This document shows, piece by piece, positions 8,692 through 18,108 of a stretch of DNA of 64,000 nt. The notes beneath the pieces are model-generated. The model saw nothing but the letters and a program-made list of their open reading frames with translations. It was not told the DNA's origin and did not search any database. A program made the position numbers and the translations under genes. This stretch comes from an uncultured Bacteroidia bacterium (GTDB taxonomy: Bacteria > Bacteroidota > Bacteroidia > NS11-12g > UBA9320): assembly GCA_943787465.1 (NCBI GenBank), contig CALSMN010000005.1, positions 1 through 64,000 of the forward strand. Direction: 5' to 3'. Position 1 is the first letter of the stretch. Each line of letters starts with the position of its first letter.

Positions 8692-9345
8692 TTATTGGGG
8701 AGAATTAAATATTTTACTACCAACGCGTATTAAATTACTACCACATTTGATAGCTATGTGAAAATCACCACTCATACCCATAGATAATATTTCCCAATGG
8801 AGTTGGTCTTTATATTCATTATATAAATCCGAAAGTTTTAAAAATTCTGCTTCAATGTGTGACTCTATATGAGTATTAGTAGCCATACCCATCAGTCCTT
8901 TAACCGTTATATTTTTAAGACTTTCTATTTCAGTTGATTGAATTAACTTCCTAAGTTCTTCTTCTGAAAGCCCGTATTTATCTTCTTCCTGTGCAATGTG
9001 GATCTGAAAAAGTATAGGAATAACTCGGTTATATATTTTTCCTTGTTTATTGATTTCTCGAAGTAATTTTAAACTATCTACAGATTGAATTAAATGAATG
9101 AATGGTGCAATGAGTTTGACTTTATTGGTTTGAAGATGTCCAATCATGTGCCAACGGATATCTGATGGCATCATTTCTTTCTTCTTTAAAAGTTCTTGTA
9201 CTCTATTTTCTGCAAAATCTCGTTGATTTGTTTCATATACTTTTTCCAACTCCTGGATTGATCGGTATTTAGAAACGACAACTAAATTAGATTTTCCTGC
9301 ATGTTGACGTATTTGTTTGATATTTTCGTGGATGAAATAATGCAT
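8692..9345 (-). CDS. YggS/PLPBP family pyridoxal-phosphate homeostasis protein
   Basis: A 217-residue PLP-binding protein with an alanine-racemase-like barrel but no known catalytic turnover; the family buffers pyridoxal phosphate. The PLP lysine is in LVVVSKYRS (about residue 26). The conserved AENRVQEL and WHMIGHLQTNKVK motifs follow, and GMSGDFHIAI with the phosphate-binding end is near residue 190. It lies directly behind the sRNA terminator (convergent). Its start codon overlaps that of the divergent DUF4296 gene in one ATGCAT hexamer. Confidence 0.93.
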   Translation of the reverse strand: MHYFIHENIKQIRQHAGKSNLVVVSKYRSIQELEKVYETNQRDFAENRVQELLKKKEMMPSDIRWHMIGHLQTNKVKLIAPFIHLIQSVDSLKLLREINKQGKIYNRVIPILFQIHIAQEEDKYGLSEEELRKLIQSTEIESLKNITVKGLMGMATNTHIESHIEAEFLKLSDLYNEYKDQLHWEILSMGMSGDFHIAIKCGSNLIRVGSKIFNSPQ

Positions 9346-9678
9346 TATTTAACTACAAAGATATTTTTTGTTTGCTTAGTTATTTTTTTTGTGACTTGCA
9401 CTCCTAAATCTGATGATTTACCAGAGGGTATTTTAAATAAAGAAGTTATGATTGATGTTATTACGGATCTTCAACTATTAGATGCTGCTCAGCGATCATT
9501 CAGTACTGGAAGTATTGAAACCAACAAAATGAGGGATACATCCTACGCAATTGTCTTTAACAAGTATGAGATAACAAAATCAGATTATGATAGTAGTTTT
9601 AGATCATATGCAAGGCATCCGGAAGTATTTTCTCAAATAATGGACCAGGTTTCTCTAAAATTAAGAACTTTTAAGTAG
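9340..9678 (+). CDS. DUF4296-type lipoprotein
   Basis: The ATG at 9340 (residue 14 of the listed ORF) is preferred because it opens a lipoprotein signal (MHYLTTKIFFVCLVIFFVTC) with Cys as the lipidation site. The mature part, roughly 90 residues, has the pattern of DUF4296 proteins of Bacteroidota: VMIDVITDLQLLDAAQ, a helix, then KYEITKSDYDSSFRSYARHPE. Function is unknown. Its stop overlaps the mutS2 start (TAGTG), so the two are translationally coupled. The start codon is shared head-to-head with yggS. Confidence 0.75.
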   Translation: MHYLTTKIFFVCLVIFFVTCTPKSDDLPEGILNKEVMIDVITDLQLLDAAQRSFSTGSIETNKMRDTSYAIVFNKYEITKSDYDSSFRSYARHPEVFSQIMDQVSLKLRTFK

Positions 9679-12026
9679 TGTTATATCCTAAAAGTATTTC
9701 CAAAAAGCTAGGTTTCGATCAAATTTTATCTAAAGCTAAAGACCATTGTGAAACTCAAATGGGAACAGCGATATATCGTAAGATCAAATTTTCAAATAAT
9801 GCGGATGTATTACATATTGCATTGCATCAAACTACTGAAATCCAAAAAATTATTCAAAAAGGGGAGTTAAACGTTGTTCTTCATTTAGATTTTGATATCT
9901 ATGAAAAAATGGCACAAATTCAGGGTTTTTTTTATGAAATAGAAACTCTTCAACATATCCAAGACCTTCTTGTAGCTATTCGAAAAATCAGTTTATTTTT
10001 TGAAAATCATTCAGTTTCTTATCCCTTAATGGGTGATGTTTTCAAAAATAATCTCATTGATTTTTCATTGATTGATAGTATTGAATCTATTTTAGGTCCA
10101 GACGGTGCAATTAAATCTTCGGCATCCCCTGTTTTAAAGAAGGTAATTTCTGATATCAAAAAAGCAGAGTCGAACATTGTCCGGAATTCAAATCGTTTAT
10201 TTCAAAATGCCAAAGATCAAGGATTTTTAGCAGATACTGAATTAGGTATAAAAAATGGGAGAGTGGTTTTGCCAGTTCTATCAGAGCATAAACGTAAAAT
10301 CCATGGGGTTTTAATTGATCAATCAGGAACGGGTAAGGTTTCGTATGTAGAACCTATCGAGTTGGTAAGCTTAAATAATGATTTGGCAGAATTACATATA
10401 AAGCGAAGACAAGAAGAGATTGTAATACTCAGAAAGATAACACGTCATGTTGTAGATAATTTAAGTGAGATCAAACAAGCTCGTCATCATCTTGCATATT
10501 TTGACTTCGTACGTTCCAAGGCTAGACTAGCAGAGGATTGGAGATGTGTTTTACCCTTGTTTAGTGATGAAACATTAATGATTGATTGCAGACATCCATT
10601 ATTAGAGGATCGATTATCATTAGAAAAACAATCGATCGTTCCACTAAACTATTCATTTAATGCAAGTCAAAGATTAATTATTATTTCTGGACCAAATGCT
10701 GGAGGAAAGTCTGTTGCATTAAAAACTGTTGGGTTATTACATTTAATGTTACAACATGGTTTCTTAATCCCATGTTCACCGAAAAGTAGTATTCAATTGT
10801 TTCAAAAAATATTCATTGATATTGGAGATGATCAGAGTATTGAATCTGATTTAAGTACCTATTCTTCGCATCTCAAATCCGCTAAACATATCATTAATTT
10901 TTGCGATAATAATACTTTAGTATTGATGGATGAAATAGGGACTGGTACAGATCCTACATTTGGCGGGCCTATGGCAGAGGCTATTTTAGAACGTGTACAT
11001 GCCCAGAATGCATTTGGAATTATTACAACCCATTTTAGTAATATAAAAGCAAAAGCAGATCAACTCAAGGGTGTCCAAAATGCAGCGATGTTATTTGATG
11101 TAGAAAATTTAAAACCCCAGTATGAGTTGCAAATTGGTCACCCCGGCAGTTCATTTGTGTATGAAGTGGCTACTAATATTGGACTGAATAAAAAACTCAT
11201 TCAAAGAGCCAAAGAACTTACAGATACCAAACAATATGATTTGGATCAACTTTTATCGGATGTACAATCTCAACAAGAAAAGATCAAAGAAATTGAACTT
11301 CGACTTCAAGAAAAACTCTCTAATGCTGCCAGGTATGAAAATGAGTACAAATCATTGAAAGAATCTATAGATACTCAAAGGCTATCGATTATAAATGAAG
11401 CTGAGCAGGAAGCCAAACGTATCGTTAAAGCGGCTAATAAGGATATTGAAAAAACAATTCGTATAATCAAGGAATCCTCGGCCAACCAAAAAAAGACGAA
11501 ATATGCAAGAGAGCTATTAGAAAAAAAAGTAGCCAATTATAGCCCTAAAACTTCAGAACCATTTATTGTTAAGACTCTATTTTCTGTTGGAATGCAAGTT
11601 CAAATTAAAAATACCCATACTTCTGGTGAGATTGTTGAGATTAATAAAAATAAAGTAACGATTAAATTTGGTGCTATAACAACAAAAACATCTTTAGATC
11701 AAATTGAAAAAGTGGGTCAATCTTCATCAAAACAAGTTAAAAAATATATCAGTTCATCTTCTTATAATCAAATACAACAGAACTTTAAGTCTGAAATTGA
11801 TGTGCGTGGAATGCGAACAATGGATGCGTTAGTAGAAGTAGACCATTTGATTGATTCAGCTCTAATTATGGGAATAACAACCCTTCGAATTTTACATGGA
11901 AAAGGCAATGGAATCCTTAAGTCTGAAATCAGAAAACATATCAAATTGAACTCAGCTATTCAGTCCATTTCATACGAACATGTTGATCTTGGTGGAGAGG
12001 GTATCAGCATTATAGAACTTAAGTAA
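9678..12026 (+). CDS. mutS2: MutS2 endonuclease-type ATPase
   Basis: A 782-residue MutS2. The Walker A motif GPNAGGKSVALKT is near residue 337 and Walker B LVLMDEIGTGTDP near residue 413. A long coiled coil lies at about 520-625, followed by a C-terminal Smr nuclease domain with IDVRGMRTMDAL and LRILHGKGNG (about 705-782). MutS2 lacks mismatch-recognition domain I and acts on branched DNA or on collided ribosomes rather than in mismatch repair. The start is GTG, overlapping the previous stop, with no nearby ATG alternative in frame. Confidence 0.96.
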   Translation: MLYPKSISKKLGFDQILSKAKDHCETQMGTAIYRKIKFSNNADVLHIALHQTTEIQKIIQKGELNVVLHLDFDIYEKMAQIQGFFYEIETLQHIQDLLVAIRKISLFFENHSVSYPLMGDVFKNNLIDFSLIDSIESILGPDGAIKSSASPVLKKVISDIKKAESNIVRNSNRLFQNAKDQGFLADTELGIKNGRVVLPVLSEHKRKIHGVLIDQSGTGKVSYVEPIELVSLNNDLAELHIKRRQEEIVILRKITRHVVDNLSEIKQARHHLAYFDFVRSKARLAEDWRCVLPLFSDETLMIDCRHPLLEDRLSLEKQSIVPLNYSFNASQRLIIISGPNAGGKSVALKTVGLLHLMLQHGFLIPCSPKSSIQLFQKIFIDIGDDQSIESDLSTYSSHLKSAKHIINFCDNNTLVLMDEIGTGTDPTFGGPMAEAILERVHAQNAFGIITTHFSNIKAKADQLKGVQNAAMLFDVENLKPQYELQIGHPGSSFVYEVATNIGLNKKLIQRAKELTDTKQYDLDQLLSDVQSQQEKIKEIELRLQEKLSNAARYENEYKSLKESIDTQRLSIINEAEQEAKRIVKAANKDIEKTIRIIKESSANQKKTKYARELLEKKVANYSPKTSEPFIVKTLFSVGMQVQIKNTHTSGEIVEINKNKVTIKFGAITTKTSLDQIEKVGQSSSKQVKKYISSSSYNQIQQNFKSEIDVRGMRTMDALVEVDHLIDSALIMGITTLRILHGKGNGILKSEIRKHIKLNSAIQSISYEHVDLGGEGISIIELK

Positions 12027-12089
12027 TTCAGTTTCTAGTATTTAATGGTAATTTCGTCACATATTTGATTCTAATAATTATCTAATACC

Positions 12090-12488
12090 ATGAAACAGTT
12101 ATTTAAATACGGTGATACTAAAGAATTTTATACCACAGTATCAAAAAAAGATTTAGCCAAATTCAATGGGGTAGAGGTTCATCCATACTACAGTACTTTT
12201 GCTTTGGCTCGGGATGCTGAGTGGTCAAGTAGATTGTTTGTATTAGACATGAAGGAAGTTGATGAGGAGGGGATTGGCACATTTGTAAATGTTCAACACA
12301 TATCACCAGCTAAAATTGGGGATGAGGTTCGTTTTATTGCTACAATTAAAAGTGTAATTCACAATGAGATTGTTTGTACTATTACAGCAAAAGTGAATGG
12401 CAGACTGATAGCTAAAGTTGAAACTGGACAGAAAATACTAAATGCTGATGAACTTGAATCATTAAAACGAGTTGCTCAACGTGACTAA
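12090..12488 (+). CDS. Hotdog-fold thioesterase (FlK-like)
   Basis: A 132-residue single hotdog domain. The alternating pattern VEVHPYYSTFALARDAEWSS, then GIGTFVNVQHISPAKIGDEV, then CTITAKVNGRLIAKVETGQK resembles fluoroacetyl-CoA thioesterase-like proteins, which hydrolyse small acyl-CoAs. It may be a housekeeping acyl-CoA thioesterase; the catalytic residues cannot be fixed by eye. smpB begins inside its last codons, giving a translationally coupled pair. Confidence 0.65.
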   Translation: MKQLFKYGDTKEFYTTVSKKDLAKFNGVEVHPYYSTFALARDAEWSSRLFVLDMKEVDEEGIGTFVNVQHISPAKIGDEVRFIATIKSVIHNEIVCTITAKVNGRLIAKVETGQKILNADELESLKRVAQRD

Positions 12489-12942
12489 GAAAAAAAATAG
12501 AGAACATAGCGTTACCCGAAATAAAAAAGCATATTTTGAGTATGCCATTGAGGAAACATTTGAGGCAGGTATTGTACTGACAGGTGCTGAAATTAAGTCT
12601 ATTCGAGCCAAGAAAGTGAGTATCTCTGAAGGATATTGCTTTTTTGATGACAAACAAGTTTTCAAAATAAGAGGGATGCGTATTGCTGAATTTAAAAATG
12701 CGGGCTATGTACAACAAAATCCAGATCGAGATAAATGTCTGTTACTCACCAAAAATGAACTCAAAAAAATCACAAATAAATTAAAAGACCAGGGTATCAC
12801 TGTTATTCCTATTGAAGTATTTATCTCACCCAAAGGATTTGCTAAGTTAGAAATTGGCTTAGGGAAAGGTAAAAAAATATACGACAAAAGAGAGTCTTTG
12901 AAAGATAAAGACATTCGAAGAGAAATAAATAATTTTACTTAA
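12481..12942 (+). CDS. smpB: SsrA-binding protein SmpB
   Basis: SmpB binds tmRNA and is needed for trans-translation, which rescues stalled ribosomes. Motifs are GIVLTGAEIKSIRAKKVSISEGYC and SPKGFAKLEIGLGKGKKIYDKRE, with the basic tail KDKDIRREINNF. The start is taken as GTG at 12481, overlapping the thioesterase stop; the track's TTG at 12472 would add three residues. Typical length for the family (about 153). The tmRNA gene itself is not in this window. Confidence 0.96.
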   Translation: MTKKKNREHSVTRNKKAYFEYAIEETFEAGIVLTGAEIKSIRAKKVSISEGYCFFDDKQVFKIRGMRIAEFKNAGYVQQNPDRDKCLLLTKNELKKITNKLKDQGITVIPIEVFISPKGFAKLEIGLGKGKKIYDKRESLKDKDIRREINNFT

Positions 12943-13015
12943 AAGGTAACGACAGTATTCTTATTAAAAAATCTGACTGAAAATTTAATTTATCCTATAA
13001 ATTCGCATCTTCATT

Positions 13016-13101
13016 GCTCACGTGGTGAAATTGGTAGACACGCCAGCTTGAGGGGCTGGTGTCCGCTTTTGGACGTGCTGGTTCGAATCCAGTCGTGAGC
13101 A
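13016..13101 (+). tRNA. tRNA-Leu(GAG)
   Basis: A full class II tRNA fold: 7-bp acceptor GCTCACG/CGTGAGC, D-arm GTGGTGAAATTGGTAGACAC region, anticodon stem CCAGC/GCTGG with loop TTGAGGG (anticodon GAG), long variable arm GTCC-GCTTTT-GGAC, and T-arm with TTCGAAT. The CCA end is not encoded. The M28 peptidase starts 25 nt later without a terminator, so both may share a transcript. Confidence 0.97.
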
Positions 13102-13126
13102 CAAATTGACTAACAATTTATTTCTC

Positions 13127-14863
13127 ATGATGACACGTCTTTTCATAATCTTTAGTTGGTGTACACTATCACTATCAGTATTTGCACAAACTAATATTAC
13201 ACTAACGAATGCTATTGCAATGGACATTTTAATGGGCGATTACTCCTCGAGTGATTATGTGTCCACTACTATCATTGATGACCATGATGCCATTATCCAA
13301 GGGATTAATAGTCAAGTTTCTTCTGATTCTCTTAAATCGTATATCCTGAAACTGGCTACTTTTGAAAATCGTAATACTGGTTCAGATACCCTTTCTACGT
13401 TCAGAGGGATTGGTGCTGCTCGGCAATGGATTATGTCCAAATTTCAAGCTATAAGTAATGAAAATGATCAACGGCTAGTTACCTCATTTTTACAGTTTGA
13501 TCAAGACATTTGTGGAATGACTCGCCACAAAAATGTACTGGGTATATTACCAGGAACAGATATTGATCACCATCAAGTTATTGTCATTGAAGGCCACTTT
13601 GATAGTCGTTGTGCAGGTAGATGCGATGTAGATTGCATAGCTCAAGGGATTGAAGACAATGCCTCTGGGACAGCATTGGTTATAGAGTTAGCTCGTGTAA
13701 TGAGTCGCTATACGTTTAAAAATACCATTGTTTTTATGGCTACTACAGGTGAGGAGCAAGGTTTAAATGGGGCCAAAGCATTTGCTGATTATGCTAAAAC
13801 AAAAGCTATACCAATTGAAGGGGTATTCAATAATGATGTCATAGGTGGGGTGATTTGCGGTAAAACATCCTCAGAACCTTCTTGCCCAGGACTCAATGAT
13901 GTAGATAGTTTACAAGTTAGATTATTTTCAAATGGCTCCACATCGATTCAAAAACAATTAGCTCGTTTTGTCAAATTACAATACCAAGAAGAACTAAAAC
14001 CAATAGTTAGAGTTCCCATGTTACTTACCATCATGTCTGCTGAAGATAGATTAGGTAGAGGAGGTGATCATATACCATTTCGCAATAATGGATATGCAGC
14101 TATTCGATTTACTTCGGCTAATGAGCATGGAGATGCCTCCAATGGTCCTGATTATACAGATAGACAACATACTCATAATGATATTGTCGGTAAAGATGTT
14201 AATGGTGATCTCATCATCGATAGTTTTTATGTAGATTTTAATTATTTGGCACGAAATACTGTAATTAATGGCGCAGCAGCGGCCATGTTAGCTATTGGAC
14301 CGCATGCTCCAGCCTACGAAATTAGAGATTTTGAAAAAAGAGGTTTTGTAGTTTCTATTGATGATCCCATGAATTATGACAACTATCGTGTTACAATCCG
14401 ATCTAAAACTAATGATTGGGATACGGTTTATACGATTCATTCTAAGATAGATACTATTTTTCCAAACTTTAATTCATTGTATTTTGTGAGTGTAGCGTCA
14501 GTGGATCAAAATGGTATTGAAAGTGTGTTTGGGCAAGAGAACTTTTTAAGGATGTCTGGAATTAACAATTTGAATAAAAATATATATTCACCCTTCGAAT
14601 TACTCCAAAACAAGCCTAATCCATTTGATGAATCAACCATTATCAGTGTGAAATCAAATACAAAAATCCATACTAAGAATGCCATTATTCGTATTCAAGA
14701 TATGCAAGGAAATCGAATAAAAGACATCCCCTTTATATTATCAAATCAAGAAATCACAGAAATCATGTATTACCACGGATATGGTGTATCTGGGGTATAT
14801 AGCTACAGTCTAGTCATCGATGATGAGGTTGTGGATACTAAACGAATGATCTTTAATAATTAG
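13127..14863 (+). CDS. Secreted M28 family metallopeptidase with T9SS sorting domain
   Basis: A zinc aminopeptidase-type enzyme exported by type IX secretion. The ATG at 13127 is preferred over the TTG at 13106, as it begins a signal peptide ending VFAQ. The M28 domain shows zinc ligands in VIEGHFDSR and GIEDNASGTAL, the catalytic Glu pair in ATTGEEQGLNG, and a later Asp/His region (HTHNDIVGKD). The last roughly 85 residues, LLQNKPNPFDESTIISV through VVDTKRMIFNN, are a type A T9SS C-terminal sorting domain. It is probably processed to a cell-surface or extracellular peptidase. Cysteine pairs around CAGRCDVDC suggest a disulfide-bonded loop. Confidence 0.92.
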   Translation: MMTRLFIIFSWCTLSLSVFAQTNITLTNAIAMDILMGDYSSSDYVSTTIIDDHDAIIQGINSQVSSDSLKSYILKLATFENRNTGSDTLSTFRGIGAARQWIMSKFQAISNENDQRLVTSFLQFDQDICGMTRHKNVLGILPGTDIDHHQVIVIEGHFDSRCAGRCDVDCIAQGIEDNASGTALVIELARVMSRYTFKNTIVFMATTGEEQGLNGAKAFADYAKTKAIPIEGVFNNDVIGGVICGKTSSEPSCPGLNDVDSLQVRLFSNGSTSIQKQLARFVKLQYQEELKPIVRVPMLLTIMSAEDRLGRGGDHIPFRNNGYAAIRFTSANEHGDASNGPDYTDRQHTHNDIVGKDVNGDLIIDSFYVDFNYLARNTVINGAAAAMLAIGPHAPAYEIRDFEKRGFVVSIDDPMNYDNYRVTIRSKTNDWDTVYTIHSKIDTIFPNFNSLYFVSVASVDQNGIESVFGQENFLRMSGINNLNKNIYSPFELLQNKPNPFDESTIISVKSNTKIHTKNAIIRIQDMQGNRIKDIPFILSNQEITEIMYYHGYGVSGVYSYSLVIDDEVVDTKRMIFNN

Positions 14864-14893
14864 CGGATTCATTTATAATTATATGAGGAAACC

Positions 14894-14925
14894 TTGTGTT
14901 AGATGTTGAATACACCTTACATTTG
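14894..14925 (+). promoter_or_regulatory. Promoter of the trans-sulfuration gene
   Basis: TTG (14894-14896), 21-nt spacer and TACATTTG (14918-14925), a full -7 match, 20 nt before the ATG. Confidence 0.6.
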
Positions 14926-14945
14926 AGACGTTAATAATATATCTA

Positions 14946-16085
14946 ATGAAATTCGGAACCAAAGCAATCCATGCAGGATTAGAACCAGACTCAGCTACAG
15001 GAGCAATTATGACTCCTATTTATCAAACCAGTACATATGTTCAAGATGGTATTGGAAACCATAAAGGATACGAATATAGTAGAACAGGTAATCCTACCCG
15101 TAATGCACTTGAAGCAAATTTAGCAGGCATAGAAAATGGAAAATATGGAGCATGTTTTGGGAGCGGTTTAGCAGCCATAGACTGTGTGATTAAAATGCTT
15201 AATCCTGGAGATGAGGTTATATCTACCAATGATTTATATGGCGGATCATACCGAATATTTAAAACCATTTTCGAGAAATATGGAATCAAATTTCATTTTG
15301 TTGATATGCTCGACACACAAAATATTGCTAATGCCGTAAATGCCAATACGAAGTTGATTTGGGTAGAAACACCAACCAATCCCATGATGAATATTATTGA
15401 TATTAAGGCGGTTTCTGTCATTGCTAAATCAGTAGGAGCGATGCTTGGCGTTGATAATACATTTGCTACTCCTTATCTTCAAAACCCTCTTGATTTGGGA
15501 GCAGATATTGTGATGCATTCTGTCACTAAATATTTGGGTGGACATAGCGATGTAGTTATGGGTGCATTAATTTGCAATGATGATCAAATTGCGGATGAAA
15601 TGTACCGTATTCAAAATAGTAGTGGTGCGGTTACCGCACCCATGGATTCTTTCCTGGTATTGCGAGGAATTAAAACGCTTCATGTTCGAATTCAACGGCA
15701 TTGTGAAAATGGAGAAAAAATAGCCCGTTGGTTGAACAGTCATCCGAAAGTGGATACCGTATATTGGCCTGGATTTGAAAGCCACACTAACCATGAGGTT
15801 GCTAAGCTACAAATGCGTGGTTTTGGAGGTATGATTTCCTTTACACTTAAAGGAAACCACATTGAAGATGCTAAACAAATTGTTAAAAGTACGCACTTAT
15901 TTGCATTGGCAGAAAGTTTAGGTGGAGTAGAAAGCCTCATTGGCCATCCAGCTACTATGACGCATGCTTCAATACCGAAGGAAGAACGAGAAAAATCAGG
16001 TGTAGTTGATTCTTTAATTCGATTGAGTGTTGGTATAGAAGATGTAGATGATTTAATTGCTGACTTGGAAAAAGCCATGGGTTAA
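14946..16085 (+). CDS. Cystathionine gamma-synthase/lyase family PLP enzyme
   Basis: A 379-residue fold type I PLP enzyme of the Cys/Met metabolism family. Seen are YSRTGNPTRNALE, the cofactor ring-stacking region NDLYGGSYR, the Asp motif GVDNTFATPYLQNP, the PLP lysine in MHSVTKYLGGHSD (about residue 197), and the C-terminal ESLIGHPATMTH and IRLSVGIEDVDDL. It catalyses a beta- or gamma-elimination/replacement in trans-sulfuration or methionine synthesis. The family members (MetB, MetC, Cgl) cannot be separated from motifs alone. It has its own promoter. Confidence 0.93.
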   Translation: MKFGTKAIHAGLEPDSATGAIMTPIYQTSTYVQDGIGNHKGYEYSRTGNPTRNALEANLAGIENGKYGACFGSGLAAIDCVIKMLNPGDEVISTNDLYGGSYRIFKTIFEKYGIKFHFVDMLDTQNIANAVNANTKLIWVETPTNPMMNIIDIKAVSVIAKSVGAMLGVDNTFATPYLQNPLDLGADIVMHSVTKYLGGHSDVVMGALICNDDQIADEMYRIQNSSGAVTAPMDSFLVLRGIKTLHVRIQRHCENGEKIARWLNSHPKVDTVYWPGFESHTNHEVAKLQMRGFGGMISFTLKGNHIEDAKQIVKSTHLFALAESLGGVESLIGHPATMTHASIPKEEREKSGVVDSLIRLSVGIEDVDDLIADLEKAMG

Positions 16086-16104
16086 ATTATAACGGACATT
16101 GTTT

Positions 16105-16878
16105 TTAAAACTGCTCAAAAACACCTAGACCGAATAAAGCAAAATCATACTTTACAGGGTCATTAGCGTCCAATAATCTCAGATTGCTATCCAATTCATT
16201 TAGGGCCTTAACATCATTCTGTTTTCTTGTGAGCAAATCAAACTGTCTAGCTACGTTTCCAGAGTGAACATCCAAAGGGCAAGATAGAATAGCAGGGGGT
16301 ATGTTCTTCCAGATTCCAAAGTCAACTCCATGATTATCTTGTCTGCAAAACCAACGAAGCATCATATTAATTCTCTTAGAAGAACTACCTTTTGCCGGAT
16401 CACTTACATGCTTGGTTGTTCTAATGGGATGTTCAACAGAAAAAAATAGCCGTTTAAATTCTGTTATTGCAGGTAGAATACTACCTGTAGATTGATGAAG
16501 TGAAAACACTTTTTCCATTCCACCGTGGTTGGTGTATATATGGTTTAGAGCTTTGATGAAGAATCCGAAATCAACACTATTGAAAGTTCGGTGAACAAAT
16601 CCATCCAGTAATTTCAATTGGTTTTCATTGTATGACATCACAAAATCATATGGAGAGTTGCCCATCATCTGCATCATTTTATGACCATTTTTAATGATCA
16701 TAGTTCTATTTCCCCATGCAATAGTAGCCGTTAGAAATCCTGAAATCTCAATATCCTCTTTTAGGTCATACTGATGTGGAATTTGAATGGGGTCACTTTC
16801 TATAAAATTTGGCGAGTTGTATTGGGTTACCTTTTCATCTAGATATTCTTTTAATTCAATATTTAGCAAAAGACTCAT
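16105..16878 (-). CDS. TIGR02757/DUF2400 family protein
   Basis: A 257-residue helical protein with the conserved block of the TIGR02757 family: SSSKRINMMLRWFCRQD, VDFGIWKNIPPAILSCPLDVHSGN and the C-terminal DPVKYDFALFGLGVF. The family is widespread in Bacteroidota and Chlorobi and its function is not established; some annotations relate it to helix-hairpin-helix DNA glycosylases. It is convergent with the trans-sulfuration gene with no terminator in the 19-bp gap. Confidence 0.9.
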   Translation of the reverse strand: MSLLLNIELKEYLDEKVTQYNSPNFIESDPIQIPHQYDLKEDIEISGFLTATIAWGNRTMIIKNGHKMMQMMGNSPYDFVMSYNENQLKLLDGFVHRTFNSVDFGFFIKALNHIYTNHGGMEKVFSLHQSTGSILPAITEFKRLFFSVEHPIRTTKHVSDPAKGSSSKRINMMLRWFCRQDNHGVDFGIWKNIPPAILSCPLDVHSGNVARQFDLLTRKQNDVKALNELDSNLRLLDANDPVKYDFALFGLGVFEQF

Positions 16879-16989
16879 GATGTTTAACGTATGGACTATT
16901 TAAAAAATGTTAGAGAGAGGATGAATTAATAAAATTGGATTTAGGACTACAATTAATGGATGTTTTTGGGGATTGTGATACCAATTCGA

Positions 16990-18075
16990 TTATTTAATCA
17001 AAACTCCATGATCCCATTTTTCAGTTTTCCATTTCTTGCCATCGTGATACCAATATTCCCAAGTTCCATTTTTTACATTATCAATGAACTCGCCTTTGCA
17101 TTTACCAAATAGACTAGTGGATCCGAGTTTCCAGATCCCATTCTTTTTTCCTAATCGATAACTTCCTTCATCTGGGCCACCCTCAGCAAATTTGTGTTCT
17201 ATCCATGGTCCTGTTTTTAGGTCGTCTTTATATAAACCATACGTGTCTAATCCTTGTCGTTTATATAATTGATATGGTCCATTCAATTGCCCATTTTGAT
17301 AGGTTTTAATTTCTAATGGTTCTCCATTCATTGTATAAGTCGTGAATTCGCCATCTAATTTTCCATTGATGTACCTTTCTGAACTAATTAGTTGTCCTTC
17401 AATGGTATATGTTTGTTTTAAACCGTCTAAATACCCACTATTAAAGGAAGATGTTTCTGCAACTTGCCCATTAATATGATAAAAAGTACACTTTCCATCT
17501 CGAAGTCCGTTAGCGTAAAGGATTTCTTTTCGTATATTCCCATCACGATCATAGGATGTAATCAAGCCTTGAGGTTTACCATTTTTGTAGGCCCCTTTTT
17601 GCTCTAAATTACCATTGGTATGGTACAGCATAAAATTACCCTGTTCTAATCCATCTATAAATGTGGCTATTTTTTTAACTTGTCCACTGGTGTAATATGA
17701 CTTGTAGCTTCCGTCTATTTTCCCTTCATTATAACGACAGTCTACTTCTGGATTACCATTGGAATAATAGGTTTTAAAATATCCATGTCGGACCCCATTT
17801 TTGTATTCAATGTCTTGGTCTTTTTTTCCATCTTCATACCAACTTTTGAAATAACCATTGATTTTGCCATTTTTCCATAATACACGCTGCATAGGTTTAT
17901 TGTTTGATGGCCATAAAAGCAACGATTCTCCTGTATATCTTATACCATTTAGTGTATAATCTCCGTTTTCATTTTTCTCTAATTTACTAAAAGCTATTTT
18001 ATCTTGAGCTTGGATATTAAAAAATAAAAGGAATAACCCTAAAGAAATTAAAAATTTAATGGATATTTTAGTCAT
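16990..18075 (-). CDS. Exported YwqK/MORN-repeat protein
   Basis: A 361-residue protein with a signal peptide (ISLGLFLLFFNIQAQ) followed by about thirteen repeats of roughly 23 residues with the pattern YxNGxxxGxxxxYYxNG, running from about residue 40 to the C-terminus. These are MORN-like repeats of the family often labelled YwqK antitoxin; that label comes from one Bacillus system, and no toxin partner is present here. Exported Bacteroidota versions are common and probably structural or surface-associated. A -7 box ends 4 nt before the ATG, suggesting a leaderless mRNA. Confidence 0.85.
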   Translation of the reverse strand: MTKISIKFLISLGLFLLFFNIQAQDKIAFSKLEKNENGDYTLNGIRYTGESLLLWPSNNKPMQRVLWKNGKINGYFKSWYEDGKKDQDIEYKNGVRHGYFKTYYSNGNPEVDCRYNEGKIDGSYKSYYTSGQVKKIATFIDGLEQGNFMLYHTNGNLEQKGAYKNGKPQGLITSYDRDGNIRKEILYANGLRDGKCTFYHINGQVAETSSFNSGYLDGLKQTYTIEGQLISSERYINGKLDGEFTTYTMNGEPLEIKTYQNGQLNGPYQLYKRQGLDTYGLYKDDLKTGPWIEHKFAEGGPDEGSYRLGKKNGIWKLGSTSLFGKCKGEFIDNVKNGTWEYWYHDGKKWKTEKWDHGVLIK

Positions 18076-18079
18076 GGGA

Positions 18080-18108
18080 CAAATATATGTAGGTTAATTA
18101 ATTGGCAA
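18080..18108 (-). promoter_or_regulatory. Promoter of the MORN-repeat gene
   Basis: Minus strand TTG, 18-nt spacer, TATATTTG, then TCCC and the ATG. Both elements match consensus. The -33 element lies inside the end of the upstream glycosyltransferase gene. Confidence 0.7.

Noticed and set aside
16990-18075. YwqK 'antitoxin' label as evidence of a toxin-antitoxin system
   Set aside because: The protein is exported and made of MORN-like repeats, and there is no toxin-like neighbour; the label reflects a distant naming only.
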